DNA of 64,000 nt from Phaseolus vulgaris (taxonomy: Eukaryota > Streptophyta > Magnoliopsida > Fabales > Fabaceae), in NCBI RefSeq assembly GCF_000499845.2, contig NC_023756.2, forward strand, positions 31,773,660 through 31,837,659. Reading direction: 5' to 3'. The number at the start of each line of letters is the position of its first letter. Within the stretch, counting starts at the first letter, position 1. The position numbers and the translations under genes were made by a program. The notes below the pieces were generated by a model. It did not search any database. It had not been told where the DNA came from and was given only the letters and a program-made list of their open reading frames with translations. Below are positions 31,424 to 44,007 of this stretch, in pieces.

Positions 31424-32007
31424 CAAGCCCCCCAATCTCGAGCTACGACTTGTTCAGCGAAAAGACTAGAGCGGTTGAAAATCGGCGACCCACGTGGCCG
31501 TGCGCGTTGGCACTCGTACTGTTCACTGACTTGACACCTCACCAACCCCTTCGATTATTCGACACGTGGACTTATCAACGGCCATTATCCATTGCCGTTT
31601 GCGCTTCTCGCAACGTTCGAAACTCTTTGAAACTCTTAAACACTTCACGCCACTTTACTGTTTCATTATCTCCTTCCTCTCTTCAAACTCTCGAAACGCT
31701 GCAGCGAACGCTTCGATTCCTCCAACCACCATCTTTCTGAATACTCTTCTGATCATCTAAAGGTAACTTTTTTATCACTTCTACTGATATTTGCTGCATT
31801 TTAATCAGTTTGCATCATCCATGAACTGTCTGGAGCATACGTTGTGGGATGTTTTCTCTGCTTTGCTTTCTCTTTTCTGCGTTTAGGGTTTCTGAACCTT
31901 TTCTCTGCGAGCCCCCCCCTTGTTCTTCTATCTCCTTCTCTTCTATCGAGTCTCTCTGCTTTATGAACTCTCATATCTTCCCTTTTCGTCTTCTTGCAGC
32001 TTCTTCG

Positions 32008-34431
32008 ATGGCTCGCTCAAAAATTACACCAAACCCTCATCCATCTCCTCGCAACCCTCCGACGAAAACTCGTAGGGCAAACCCTTCCTCCTCCCGCGAC
32101 CCTCCAAGGGATCCTAACGCCCCTTCAAACCAGGTCGTGAGACCCGCGTCTTCTCGACCCAGCCAAACGCAGCGAAACCCACCTCACTCCAGCGCAGTTG
32201 TGAGGCCCCTTCCAAACTACAAGCAATTATACCCCTGGGCCTCTTCAGCCCTGCTGGGTGATACTTCCTCCATCAACATCGACCACAACATCCTTCGCCT
32301 CCAGAAAGGTGATCAAGATCACCTCTCTTTCAGCAAAGAGCACAATGACAAGGTATTTGTGCACCTTTGTCCTCGCGGAGAGCCCATTTGCACCGATAAC
32401 CAGGGGAGTGACGACGCACCTTTCTGCTTCGTTTACGCCATGATGTTCAAGAAGGTCAAGCTCCGCTTTCCTTTCACCCGCTTTAAGAGGGAGCTTCTGA
32501 CCGAGCTTGACATAGCCCCCGCCCAGCTTCATCCCAACGGCTGGGCGTTCGTCCGGGCTTACCAAATCATCTGCGCGCACTTGGGACATCCAGCTTCAGT
32601 GGATGTGTTTCTCTACCTGTTCGAGGCCAAGAACCCGGGCGATCGTCTATGGGTCAGCCTCAACGGGGTTGCTGGGAGGTCCATACTCTCTATCTTCCAG
32701 CAATCCTATAAGGACTGGAAAGGAAAATTCGTGCGCGTCTGTTGCAACGACCGAGACCCTACCCTCCTCGACGGATTTCCCTTGTACTGGGTGAACAAGG
32801 GAAAAAAGGAGTCCAGCTTCAGGAGGGCTAGGGGGCTAGAAAAGATGAGGGAGCTCGACAAAGACTTATGCAACTTCTGGAAAGGAGTTGCCTCCTCCAA
32901 CGTGACACTGCCCACCTCCTCCATCATCTCCTACGAATTTCTCGAAGGCCAACTAGATTTTCACATAGGTTTGTCTTCGAGTCTCATCTCTGAGTTCCCC
33001 TACCTCAAATTCGCGCCACCCTGTTTTTGACTTGATGTCACTGTTCTGAATCGCGCATGGTTTTGACTTGTTCCATGCATTTACTTGCACTGCTTATCTT
33101 CCTGTGCATCATTAACTGCCAAATTTTTGTGTTGGTCGGTAATTGTTGGCCTTTTTATGCAGATATGACGCTGGAGAAAAACAGGATGGCTGAGCTGCAT
33201 TCCATAGCTAAACTTCACAACCTGGCGGCGGGCTCCCAAACCGTTCCAAACTCCATCGCAGAAATCGCCGCCGCCCAAGGTAAAACTCCACCAGCTGGCC
33301 CACCCGCTGCCGCACCTCTTCCAGCCCCCGAGCGCAAGAAGCTACCGCTCAAAAAGGCTAAGAGGAAAGCCCCTAGGGTGGTGTCAGACGAAGAGGCAGA
33401 CGAAAGCACCGAGGATGGGCTAGTCTGCAAAAGGAAAAGGAGAGTTGTGATCGAGCCCCCAACAATTGAGAGCGCCGCCCCAGACTACGTCGAGAACCCC
33501 CCAGCGCCTCCACGTCGTTCGAGTCCGCTGGGGATGTTCTTGCTTCAAACGCCTCAGTTGCTGAAGCTGTACCTGAGCAACTCGCTGATACGCTGGCTTC
33601 CTCCCGAGCTGCAACAGAGCTACCAGCCTCGCCGCCACGCCTCGATGCTCCTCTTGCTATCCAAACTTGCGAGGGTGGTGGTGAGCACCAACCCTTGCCT
33701 CCTCCTCCAACTCCGGGCCTTCCAATTCCCCTCCAGGAGGCCTTGAAGTCTTTCACCGCGCGCCTACACGCCATGGTCGACGAAAGTCTTCCCCAAATCG
33801 TCGATGAAGGGCTCAAAGACACCTTGGACAAGTTCGAGCTTGACAACCGCGTCCATCAGGAGGTAGCGAGCACCACGAGAATCGAAGCTGAAAAAGTCAA
33901 GTGCGACATGACGATGCAAGGCTTAGAGTTCTCACACAAGGACAATAAGGAACTGCGTCGGAAGCTGCACGACAAGCTCCAAGAGACCATCGAGTTGGAG
34001 AGTAAACTCGTCCCTTTGAGGGAGAAAATTGCTACACTGGAGGAGGCCCAAAAAGCCGACGCCAAGAAGATGGCCAACCTGGAGAAAAGGTCGATTGATA
34101 GGGAGACCCTTTTGGGAAGGTTGAACAAGATCGGGACAAGGCCATCAAAGAACTGGGTGAAACACCTGCCGAGCTTGCCTAAGTCCGTGAAGAGAACAAT
34201 GGGTTCAAGAAGAAGGTCGACGAGCTCGAATTTGAAATTACCCAGGTTCGCGAAGAGAACAGTGGGTTCAAGACAAAGATCGACGAGCTTCAGCTTGAAG
34301 CTGCCCAAATTCTTACTTCCGGCTTCGGAGCAGCTTCGGAGCAGTTCGCCTGTAAATTTCCCGATCTTGACCTTTCAGAGTTTTCGGTGTACAATGAAGT
34401 GGTGGATGGCAAGATCATGCCACCGACTTAA
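32008..34431 (+). pseudogene. Element B antisense gene (aORF), two introns, frameshifted
   Basis: ATG 32008 (MARSKITPNPHPSPRNP). A 5'-UTR intron precedes it (31763-31999, GT..AG, 237 bp). Exon 2 encodes KQLYPWASSALLG, then the Transposase_28-type domain FCFVYAMMFKKVKLRFPFTR, APAQLHPNGWAFVRAYQI and IFQQSYKDWKGKF. A phase-1 intron (32969-33162, 194 bp) follows HI; exon 3 begins MTLEKNRMAELHSIAKLHN, with a basic KKAKRKAPRVV stretch. Frameshifts near 33510 and 34130 interrupt the C-terminal coiled coil, which ends EVVDGKIMPPT at the stop 34429-34431. It is transcribed opposite to gag-pol, convergent with it. Function unknown; the basic stretch could be a nuclear signal. Confidence 0.8.
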
Positions 34432-35379
34432 CTGTTGCTCCCATCTGCCACTTCAACTTTACCTCCATTGAAACTCTTGTATCTTTGAAATTCTTGTATC
34501 TAATTTGACTTGTATGTAATAACTTTCACTCTGCTTAAACTGTTTGATATACCTGTGCATATATATATGTGGTCTTCCAGTTTTTCTGTTGTGCGATTAC
34601 CTGGTTTGACTGACTGATTTTTACTCAACCCAATGCACTTTACACAAATTGGCACTTAATTTCTCTGGAAATCACCTTAACTTAAACAAACGGTTAGACT
34701 GTAGCAATAACGTTTAATGCGAAACCACTTACTTGGCAAAAAGGCGTAGGTCGATCTTAGTATCTGAAATCTCACTCGCCTGATCTGCCAAAGGACACGC
34801 GTATTTCTACGTTATCGCCCACAACTTCGTTGATCTGGCTCTCGCCGTGCGATCCTCTTTCTATTTCGATCTCAAAGCCATGGGCCTTTGGCGACGCCAT
34901 TTCCCTTTAACTGAAAACGTCCCTTGCGGGGCCACCTCATGACTTCATCTTTGCTCGTCTGGAAGGAGAGCTGCCTTTCGGATCTCCCTCTACCTTCCCC
35001 GAGCCTTTAACCTGAGATAGCTTAAGTCATTGTCCCCTCATCTAGGGGTAGAGCCGCCTTTCAGATCCTTCTCTACCTCCCTCAGTTTTAGAACAATGAT
35101 TTAGGTGGTGAGGTGTCCTCCGTGACCCTTCCCCAACCACCCTTTAACCTCTTTTTTAACTGGTCTTACTAGGTCAATATTGATGTCTCACTCAAGGGGA
35201 AAAGAGTTCTTCTCCAACCCTCCTTTCCCATACTTAAGATTATTAACACCCCTGACTTTTCAGTTTCATCTTGCCTGAACTCACTCGAGGGTGAGAAGGA
35301 CCTTTCCTGATGCCTAAACTTGCCCAGGGGTTACATCTCCTCCTCCCCTGGATGCACTGAGGGCTTTCAACTTGCCTCA
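34432..35379. other. Element B 3' untranslated region, non-repetitive part
   Basis: Noncoding retrotransposon sequence between the convergent 3' ends. Parts resemble 58060-58230 of element C (GGGGTAGAG..GCCTTTC..ATCC). No gene seen. Confidence 0.5.
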
Positions 35380-35735
35380 ATTTGCTCACGCAAAGAGGTC
35401 TTGTGATCCGCTCTTGCCTGTGCTCGCTCAGGGCGAGGAGGACTTTAATCTCTTCTCGCCTACACTCGCTCAAGGCGAGGAGGTCTTTGATCTTTTCTCG
35501 CCTACGCTCGCTCAAGGCGAGGAGGTCTTTTAAATCTTTTCTCGCCTACGCTCGCTCAAGGCGAGGAGGTCTTTTAAATCTTTTTCTCGCATACGCTCGC
35601 TCAAGGCGAGGAGGTATTTTAAATCTTTTCTCGCCTACGCTCGCTCAAGGCGAGGAGGTCTTTTAAATCTTTTTCTCGCCTACGCTCGCTCAAGGCGAGG
35701 AGGTCTTTTAAATCTTTTTCTCGCCTGGTGGCGGT
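35380..35735 (-). repeat. Element B 3' UTR tandem repeats with hairpin core
   Basis: Seven units of 40-47 bp, each containing CTCGCCTACGCTCGCTCAAG followed by GCGAGG, then GAGGTCTTTTAAATCTTTT. CTCGCCT and AGGCGAG are perfect 7-bp inverted halves around an 11-base loop. Two further GATCGCCGG..GGCGGTGAGG units follow at 35754-35830. Open frames across the array are not genes. Confidence 0.88.
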
Positions 35736-35989
35736 CGGAAAATTTTAATACTTGTGCCTCCGATCGCCGGGTGGCGGTGAGGACTTAAAACTTAAACTTG
35801 CACCTCCGATCGCCGGATGGCGATGAGGGTTTAAAACTTCATGTTTCGAAAATTTTGTACTGGATGCATGCGATTTGGATTTACCATTGTTTAAAACTAC
35901 ACAAGGGCAATAAAGTCTCTCCCCACAAGTTTGAAAAACAAACAGCATGCAAACTTAATTAACTGGGAAACTTCGATAAACTTCAAAAC

Positions 35990-36046
35990 CTTCTTTATTG
36001 GGTGGCCTCATTAAAAACCCTCCCTAGGGAAAAAAGAGTGCCCCCT
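35990..36046 (-). other. Conserved noncoding block downstream of pol (element B)
   Basis: About 57 bases (TTCTTTATTGGGTGGCCTCA, TTAAAAACCCTCC, AGGGAAAAAAGAGTGCCCCC) are almost identical to 58795-58851 of element C, although surrounding DNA differs. On the pol strand it contains AATAAAG, a possible poly(A) signal. It is absent from A because of the deletion at the end of integrase. Confidence 0.55.
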
Positions 36047-36107
36047 TGAAAAACTGTTTAAACTGATACATCTTAAACTGTTCGAGTTAATTGCTACTTA
36101 CAATGTC

Positions 36108-38445
36108 TTAACTGTAGTAAAACTTGAGATGGGTGGCGTTCCAAGTGCGAGGAATCGCCCCTCCCTCCAGCGTCTCCAGGCGGTAGGCGCCGTTCCCGAG
36201 TGCTTCAGTTATTCTGAACGGTCCTGTCCACTTGGGCGACAATTTGATCTCCATCTCATACTGATGGGTCTTCCTCATTACCAGGTCGCCACCTCTGAAT
36301 TGCCTTGGTCTTACTCTGGAGTTGTACCTGCGTTCAACTCTTCTTTTTACCGCTTCAGCCTTCATCCGTGCTTCTTCCTTGACCTCATCCAGCAAATCCA
36401 AGTTCATTCTCCTTTCTTCGTTCGAGTCTTCCGCCACGAAGTTCTGGAATCTCGGCGAGCTTTCCTGGATTTCGACTGGATCATCGCATCGCATCCATAC
36501 ACTAAGCTAAACGGGGTTTCATGACTTCCCGATTGCTCAGTGGTATGATATGCCCACACTATGCGGGGGACTTCTTCAGCCCAAGACCCCTTGGCCTTTT
36601 CCAACCTTCTCTTCAAACCTCTCAGCAGCACCCGATTGGATGACTCCACCTGCCCATTCGTGTGTGGGTGCTCCATAGAGGCAAACACCTGTTGCGTTCC
36701 GATGTCCTCGCACAGGTTTTTCAACAGGTGGCTCGCGAATTGAGTCCCATTATCAGATACCAAATGCTTGGGCACACCAAAATGACACACTATATTCTTC
36801 AATACGAAGCTCTAGATTTTGTTTGCGGTGATCTGAGCTACCGGTTCCGCTTCTATCCACTTCGTGAAGTACTTGATTGCCACAACCAAATACTTCATTT
36901 TCCTGATTGCCAACGGGAAGGGTCCTAAAATATCAATTCCCCACGTGTGGAATGGCCAGGGGCTGTAGATTGACTTTAACTCTTCTGGAGGCGCTTTGTG
37001 CCAATCGGCGTGCTGCTGGCATTGCTTGCAACGCTGGGCATGTCTCTTGCAATCTTCCCTCATTGTGGGCCAGTAATAACCTGCACGGACAGTCCTAGTT
37101 GCCAGAGCACGACCCCCAATGTGGCTCCCACAAATCCCTTCGTGGAGCTCAGCCATAATTCTCGCGCACTTCTCTCTGTGTACGCACACAAGAAGAGGGT
37201 GCGTAAATCCGAATCTGTAAAGCTCGCCATCGATGAGGGTAAACTTGTTGGAGCTCTTCTTTATCTTCCTGGCCTCTGTCGAGTCGACTGGGAGCACGCC
37301 ATCTGCCATGTAGCGCTGGTATGGCATTATCCATGTATCTGGCTCGTGGACAGCGCAGACTTGCATCGTTTTTACCTCTTCTGCTGGGCGCGCTCTGACC
37401 CTTGGCGACCTCAACATCTCTTGTGTTAGAGATCTATAGCTCCTCACCATCTTTTTCGTTGACCTGCAAACGTGAAGGACCTGGTGATCTGCGACAAAAG
37501 CTCGAGGAGTCTTCAAATTTTCTTGAATAACGGTCCTCTGTCTGCCCCCTTGCCCGAATTGGCAAGCTTGGCTAGCAAGTCAGCTCGGGCATTCTGCTCT
37601 CTTGGCACGTGCACCACTTCAAAGAAAACAAAAGATCTCCTTAGCTCTTGTACGTACTCCAAGTAGGCTGCCATCTGTGGATCTTTGGCTTGGAACTCGC
37701 CAGTTACCTGCCCAGTGACCAACAACGAATCACTCTTGGCCATCAGCACCTTTGCCCCCATCTCCTTTGCAAACAGAATACCGGCGATCAAAGCCTCATA
37801 CTCTGCTTGATTGTTGCTTTCCTTAAAAGCAAACCTCAGTGGTTGCTCTATCAACACACCGTTGGGTCCCTCCAAAATAACGCCAGCCCCGCTACCCAGC
37901 TTGTTAGACGACCCATCCACCGAGAGCACCCAACGAAAATCACCCTTGGCGTTTTGGGCTGTTTCGGAAGACAGCTCGATCACGAAATCAACGAAGATTT
38001 GCCCCTTGACCGATCCCCGAGGGTCATACTTGATGTCGAATTCTGACAGCTCCACCGCCCACTTCACCATTCTTCCAGCTACATCTGGTTTCTTCAAAAC
38101 CTTCTAGATGGGTAAGTCGGTCATTACCAACACTGTAAAGCTCTGGAAGTAATGACGCAGCCTCCTCGCCAAAAATACAACCGCCAGCGCCGCCTTTTCC
38201 AAGGCCTGATACCTCACTTCTGGGCCTTGCAGCACCTTGCTAACAAAATAGATGGGTTTCTGGACCTGATCTTGATCCTGGACGAGCACCGCGCTTATTG
38301 CCCTCTCAGTTATGGCAAAATACAGCCTGAGGGGCGTTGCTGCTTGAGGTTTGCACAGAATTGGCGGGCTCGCCAAGTATTCTTTGAGCTTTATGAAAGC
38401 TTCTTCACACTCCCTCGTCCAGACAAACCTGTTATTCCAGAAATC
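36108..38445 (-). pseudogene. pol: Element B RNase H domains and integrase, broken
   Basis: Continuing from RT on the minus strand: first RNase H (38445-38107; LRLYFAITERAISAVLVQ, MTDLPI) with a premature stop at 38104-38106 (CAG to TAG). The second, archaeal-type RNase H (37990-37560) keeps SVDGSSN, NQAEYEAL and RADLLAKL. The integrase (37250-36108) has HEGICGSH, RCKQCQQHADWH, GIDILGPF, a stop at 36812-36814, SDNGTQF and NGQVES, then a single-base frameshift near 36485 before DPVEIQESSPRF. The C-terminus ends ATHLKFYYS at 36108. About 53 codons between RT and RNase H are missing relative to C. Confidence 0.88.
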
Positions 38446-41383
38446 CCCTTTCCGACAAGAGAAATCCCAGAAATTTCCCTGCATCCACGCCGAAAACACA
38501 CTTCTCAAGATTCAGTTTCAGCTTGTACCTGGCTATGGTAACGAACAACTCTTCCAAATCGGCGACGTGCCTGCTCTTTTCCAAGGACGTCACGACCATG
38601 TCTTCAACATATGCCTGCACATTCCTCCCGAGCATGGGTGCGAGCACCTTGTCCATTAGCCTTTGGTACGTGGCTCCTGCGTTCTTCAGCCCGAAGGGCA
38701 TCACCTTGTAGCAATAGCATGACCTTTCCGTCATGAAGGCAGTCTTTTCTTCATCCATGGGGTGCATTTTGATTTGGTTGTATCCTGAGAAGGCATCCAG
38801 AAAACTGAGTAGCTTGCACCCTGATGCACTGTCTACCAGGGCGTCTATACTCGGCAAAGGATAAGAATCCTTTGGACAGGCCTTATTCAGATCTGTGAAG
38901 TCAACACACATCCGCCATTTTCCGCTACTCTTCTTGACCAGAACGACATTGGCGAGCCATTCTGGATATTGGATCTCCCTGATGTGGCCAGTTACAAGGA
39001 GTTTCTGCGTTTCGTCCTTGATCGCCTGCCTTTTCTCCTCGTTGAACTTTCTCCTTTTCTGGCGGATGGGCCTGACTTGGGGATCTATTGCTAAGCGATG
39101 GCACAAGAAATCGGGGTCGATCCCCGTCATGTCGGAAGCAGACCAAGTGAATGCATCCAGATGTCTACTTATCACCTTGGCGATTTGGTCTTGCGTCTCG
39201 CTGTCTAAGGTTTTCCCCAGCTTAAACGTCTTACCATCGATCTTCTTCTCAAGCCACTCCTCCACCGGCTGAGGCCTCTTCTCGCTGGCGATCAACGCCC
39301 TGGCGATACCCGACTCCCTAGCGGTCTCCGGAAAGCTTCTCTCCTCCTTCGCTCGAGCGGCGCTCTCAGACCTCACCTCAAAATCCTCCATTGGCACATC
39401 GTCCCCGTCGGCCGCCTCCAACGCTATATCCACAACCCGCCGGATTTCTCGCTCAGGCTTCTCGCCAGGGGGCGGCGTTGTGGTCACGTGGCACACATAT
39501 CTCCTGTTCTTGAGGCTATTTTCGTAGCACTTCTTCGCCTCCTTTTGGTCAGAACAAATGGTGATGATCATCCCCTCCATTGATGGTAGCTTGACCTTCA
39601 TGTGCCTTGTTGAGGGCACAACTCCTGTCCTGTTGAGTGTTGGCCTTCCCAATAGGATATTGTATGCCGACGGAGCGTTCACGACTAGATACTTGATCTT
39701 CTCCGTGCGTGAGGCCAGGCAATCTGTGAACGTTGTCCTTAAATCAATATACCCTCTGACCTCCACCTGATCACTAGCGAAACCGTACAGGCAACCCCCG
39801 TATGGCCTCAGCTGATCAGGGGATAATTGTAGCTTCTTAAAGGTCGGCCAAAACATCACGTCTGCTGAGCTTATTTGATTGACCAACACTCGATGAATAG
39901 TCCTTCCGGCCGTGACAAGCGAGATTACGATAGGGTCGTTCTCGTGAGGCACGACATCCCTAAGGTCGCCCTTGGTGAACGTGATGTCCACGTCGGGCGA
40001 GTGGTCTTCAAAAACCTCCACTGACATCACAGACCTCGCGTACCTCTTACGCTGTGATGCGGTGCATCCGCCGCCCGAGAATCCACCAGCTATGGGGTGG
40101 ATCTCGTCGTGAATGGGCACCTCGTGCTGCTGTCCTTCTCCACCCGCCGGTTGGGAGCCTGACGACTGGCCCGCTTGCTTCTCCAACAAGTAATCCTTCA
40201 AGAACTCACATTTGACCAACTCGGCGAGTTGGTACCCCAAAGCCAAACACGAGTTGAGAGAATGGCCAAAACTCTTGTGGAACTCGCACCACGCGTCTGG
40301 TTTTGGTCCCAACACCTTGTCTGTTGTTTTCTCAGGCACTTTGAGCCTGGCAGCGATATTCAGGATGGCGATCAGGTCAGCCAAATCCATCACGAATTCA
40401 CACCTTGGCAGGCGATTAACCTCTCTGGGCTTTCCCGGCCCCTTCCCCTTACCTTTCTTTGGGTCGTAAGGAGCGCGCGTCCTCTGATCCCTCTTCCCCG
40501 CCGCCGCCTCCATCACCCTCTGCGGCTGGATCCTTGGCTGGGCGCGTGGCTTAACTGGGGCCGCATTTCCCCTCTTCTCAGAGACTTCGCTCTCAGCAGC
40601 GATATGGGCCACCACACGTCGCCGGATTTCAGCGAACGTGACTGGGTGACACCTAATAAGTGACTCGCTAAAGGGCCCAGGCAACACGCCCTTTTTGAAG
40701 GCATGTACAAACATCTCCTCATCTTTACCTGACAAGTGGACTATTTGAGCCCCGAATCTGTTCAGGAAATCCTTCAGGGACTCCCCTTGGTACTGCCTTA
40801 CGTTGAACAAGTCGTAAGACACCTGCGGCGGTGCCTTGTTCACTATGTACTGTTCAACGAAAATCTTGGAAAACTGCTGAAACGTGGTGATATGGCCAGT
40901 AGGCAAACTGACGAACCAGTCCAACGTTGTTCCACTGAGTGTGCTCATGAACACTTTACAGTAGACCGCGTCTGACCCCCCCGAGAGCATCATCTGGGTA
41001 TGAAATGTCGTGAGATGAGCCTCAGGGTCCTCCACTCCGGTAAAAGACGCTTTCACCGCTACCGTATTTGTCGAGACCGCCGAGTCCATGATCTCCTGTG
41101 AGAATGGCATGGGAAAGCTACGCGGTGGGGATGGGGGTGTAGATCTGTCTCCAACTGCGCGCTCCTCCCGTTCGTTGAGAGCTTTACGCAGGTCTTCGTT
41201 GATCCTGTTAAGCTCTTCGTTCCTGGCTTGTGAGGCCACCAGTGCCTCGTGCATTCTCTCTTGCTCGGAACGTGATGCAGCTACGTTCTCCTGCAACGTC
41301 CTCATCATATCCATCACCTGCGTCATAGACACAGTGTCCTCATCGGTTGACGGCGCGACTGAACTGGACCGCGTTGTCCTCAT
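38432..41383 (-). pseudogene. gag-pol: Element B gag, protease, reverse transcriptase (open but catalytically altered)
   Basis: A 983-codon frame starts at ATG 41383 (MRTTRSSSVAP). Order: coiled-coil N-terminus (residues 18-75), Gag domain (LDWFVSLPTGHI, IFVEQYIVNKAPP), zinc knuckle CEFHKSFGHSLNSC, protease, RT. The protease active site reads VLVNQISSADV: the catalytic Asp is Asn at residue 502 (codon 39878-39880) and the Gly is Ile. The RT box reads YVEDMVV instead of YVDDMVV, with Glu at residue 927 (codon 38603-38605). Both changes should abolish catalysis. After FLLSERG a deletion shifts the frame to a stop. A long frame with dead active sites suggests recent loss or help in trans. Confidence 0.9.
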
Positions 41384-41535
41384 CTTTTCTCAGCAAACTC
41401 AGCAACTCAAAGTAACGGTCAAACATCGAAGCCCGGCTGCGACAACAAGCAGCCGAACAGAAAACACCAAAACCTCAACAAACGTGAACTGTGGTTGGGA
41501 ATCACCTTTTATACGGCCTCACGGTGGGCGGCAGA
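41384..41535 (-). other. Element B leader and primer binding site
   Basis: Just inside the 5' LTR the minus strand reads TCTGCCGCCCACCGTGAGGC (41516-41535), matching the element A site in 17 of 20 bases. A leader of about 130 nt then precedes gag, much shorter than in A (about 400). Confidence 0.6.
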
Positions 41536-42679
41536 TGATCCTGCCGGTTGACCAAGCGCAAAGCGTTGCCTCGTCACGAACTTCCTCACCAGCTTGGCAC
41601 CACGTGTCCTCCAAGTCCACACCACAAAGAGCCTTTCTGAGAACCTGAAAAACACAAGGTGGCGCCTCTACGGCCGGTGGCGCTCCGACGCTCAAGTCAT
41701 TAACAAGAACACCCAAAAACTCAGAGAAAACTATGCTCTGCAAAACCGTACTATAGTGCACTCAACCCTAAGCAATGAGCCGTAATGAAACGTACCTCTG
41801 CAAATTCTGTTAAGTTTACCTTTATAGCTAGGTTTCTTCTCTCTCCAGGCCATTATGTTTTGGACGCGTGGCTCGCATCCAAACCTGCACGTGTCATCAT
41901 CTGGGTTGGGGTAGCAGGTATCCCCCAACCCTACACGTGTCGTCATCTGAGCTAGGGTAATTCGAGCATCATTTCTATATTGCATCCAACCCTACACGCG
42001 TCATCATCTGGGTTGGAGTAGCAGGTAGCATCCAACCCAACACGTGTCGTCATCTGGGTGGGAGTAACTTAAGTATTATCTCTGTGTAGCAACCAGCCGC
42101 GTGGCCAAGTCCCTTATTCGAGGAGCAACCTAGCGCATAATACGCTGTGAAACACCACATGACAAGGCGAGTATCGGATGCAACAAAGTGCATCATCTCT
42201 GTGATATCGCTTGTCGCGAGTGCCGCCTTCCTTATTGCTACGCCATGCATGTTCTAGCTGGGGAAACCCTGCCACCAATGAATGTCCACTCTGGGAGTCC
42301 TGTCGTCGATAAGCAAGGTGTTCTCCCCAGCTCACTCGACCTTCATGCCCCATGCCGGTGCAACACTCATCTTACTGAACTTACTCGCTTGAAACTACTC
42401 TTCTGAGTCTCCAGCAGCCTTCACTAAGTTCACTGGGACATGCGGCGATGTGCTTATTGCGGCGATGTCAGACCACCCGACCTTCCATCATCTAACCAGT
42501 CGATGTCATACAATCCCGGCGACAACTGATCATGTGCATTGCAGCACGCCGCTTCCTCGAGCGGCGACTATACTAGCTTCTGAACCACTCAACTTTCTCT
42601 TGTCCACGTGTTCTGCTGAACACGCCCCACATAGTCACGTGCTAGACACGTCATCACACCCGATGACCTGGTCGGTACA
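41536..42679 (-). repeat. Element B 5' LTR (right)
   Basis: 1144 bp. TATAAAGG on the minus strand at 41819-41826 and the repeated G-box-like array at 41875-42065 form the presumed promoter. U5 core at 41648-41706. Confidence 0.93.
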
Positions 42680-42684
42680 ATTAT

Positions 42685-44007
42685 ATATAGTATTGCCAAA
42701 TAATTTGTTAAGACACTATACTGTGTTATATTCATTTAATGGACCTGAGCTTTGTGTAATTCAGATATATATGTAATTCAGACTTACATGAATTAAACCT
42801 ATGTGTTATTCAGATAATTATGCGACTATGTTTTTCCATGTAGTCTCCATTTTATCAACACAATTTGTTTGACCACGTTAGGAAATATCTAGGCAAGCAT
42901 CATTTACTCAAATCTAGTTCATCTGACTATAAAGTTCTCCAAAGGTGTTAGAAGAAGCTTTGAGTTTGCTTTATCTTGTAAAAAGTTAGATTAAGCATGT
43001 CAAATGAAGACTTATGTTGTGTTTGTTTCCAATCATTTACTATTGTCGAAGATGGATTTTCATTGATGGTTTATGTTTGTATCTACTGCTTTGTGTGGAT
43101 TTGAGAGTGAGAAAATGTAACGAAAGTGTTTTATCCCATCCTCGCTGCTGGTGAAAATTTCGGAAGAAAGCCACATAATCTTGTGTCATTTTACTTTGTT
43201 ACCGTCAACTATTTTATTGAACAACGTCAACTATTTTGTTAAATCTTCAGCCATGAACTCTATGCACAATAGTGAAACATTTTTCATTTAGACAAAAAAG
43301 TTATGAGAATCGATTATGCAAGCCATTTTAGAGCAAAACAACATTGATTATGGTTTTTTTTTCAAGGGAATTATCTATTTTTATCTTTGGATAATTGATT
43401 GTCCCTTGTAGATAAACAATGTTGTCCTTATTTATTTATTTATGAGAATCAATGTTGTGGTACATGTTATGCATACCATAATCGATTTTGTGCTATTTTT
43501 TACTGTTCTCCCTTGAATGTGTTGATTACTTATAATTTATGGTTTTTAATTTTGGCTATCATTTTTATTTTTTGCATCAGCATATTTTGGTTCTGATTTA
43601 TATTTTTTTTCTAATTAGATTATTTATATTTTTTAACTAAAATATTTTATTAATAATATTTTAATTTAAACACATATAATTTATATTTTTTTAACTAAAA
43701 TATTTGGTTAATAATATTTTAATTTAAACAAATTTTGTACATAAATAAGTAATTTATTTTTTATTTTGAATTAATTGTAATATTATATTTTTATTAATTA
43801 AATAAATAATCAATTATATCGAATTATTTTTTAAACACTTTTTACAATTTCTAATATTATAATTCATTTTATAATGAAAAATATTATTTTATGAGAACTT
43901 TTTATCTTCAAACAATGATAAGTAATTCGTATTCTTTTGGAAATAATTAGTCAATGATACAATAAATAATTGACTAAAATTTTAATTAACTAAAATATAC
44001 ACAAAAA
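42685..44007. other. AT-rich spacer with a short tandem duplication
   Basis: No gene seen. At about 43620-43735 two units of about 55 bp (TTTAACTAAAATATTT..TTAATAATATTTTAATTTAAAC) lie in tandem. Confidence 0.5.

Larger units (their letters stand above)
30281..42679 (-). mobile_element. Element B: complete Tat-lineage LTR retrotransposon with antisense gene
   Basis: LTRs 30281-31423 (1143 bp) and 41536-42679 (1144 bp) end in TGATC..GGTACA. TSD attat is at 30276-30280 and 42680-42684. On the minus strand: 5' LTR (right), primer site, gag-protease-RT, RNase H, second RNase H, integrase, 3' UTR repeats; the antisense gene runs on the plus strand from the 3' LTR side. The family is related to A and C, but the LTRs are longer and gag-pol clearly diverged. 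The two LTRs differ at many positions (about ten in the first 200 bp), so B is older than A. Altered catalytic residues, a deletion, stops and frameshifts make it inactive. Confidence 0.95.

Noticed and set aside
35382..35666. Open frame with regular RSLRSLKARR-like repeats
   Set aside because: It is the 3' UTR tandem repeat of element B translated; unit lengths are not multiples of three throughout, and the frame is not kept in A or C.
35380..35735. CRISPR-like regularly spaced repeat
   Set aside because: Units are contiguous and have no unique spacers; plant LTR retrotransposon context.
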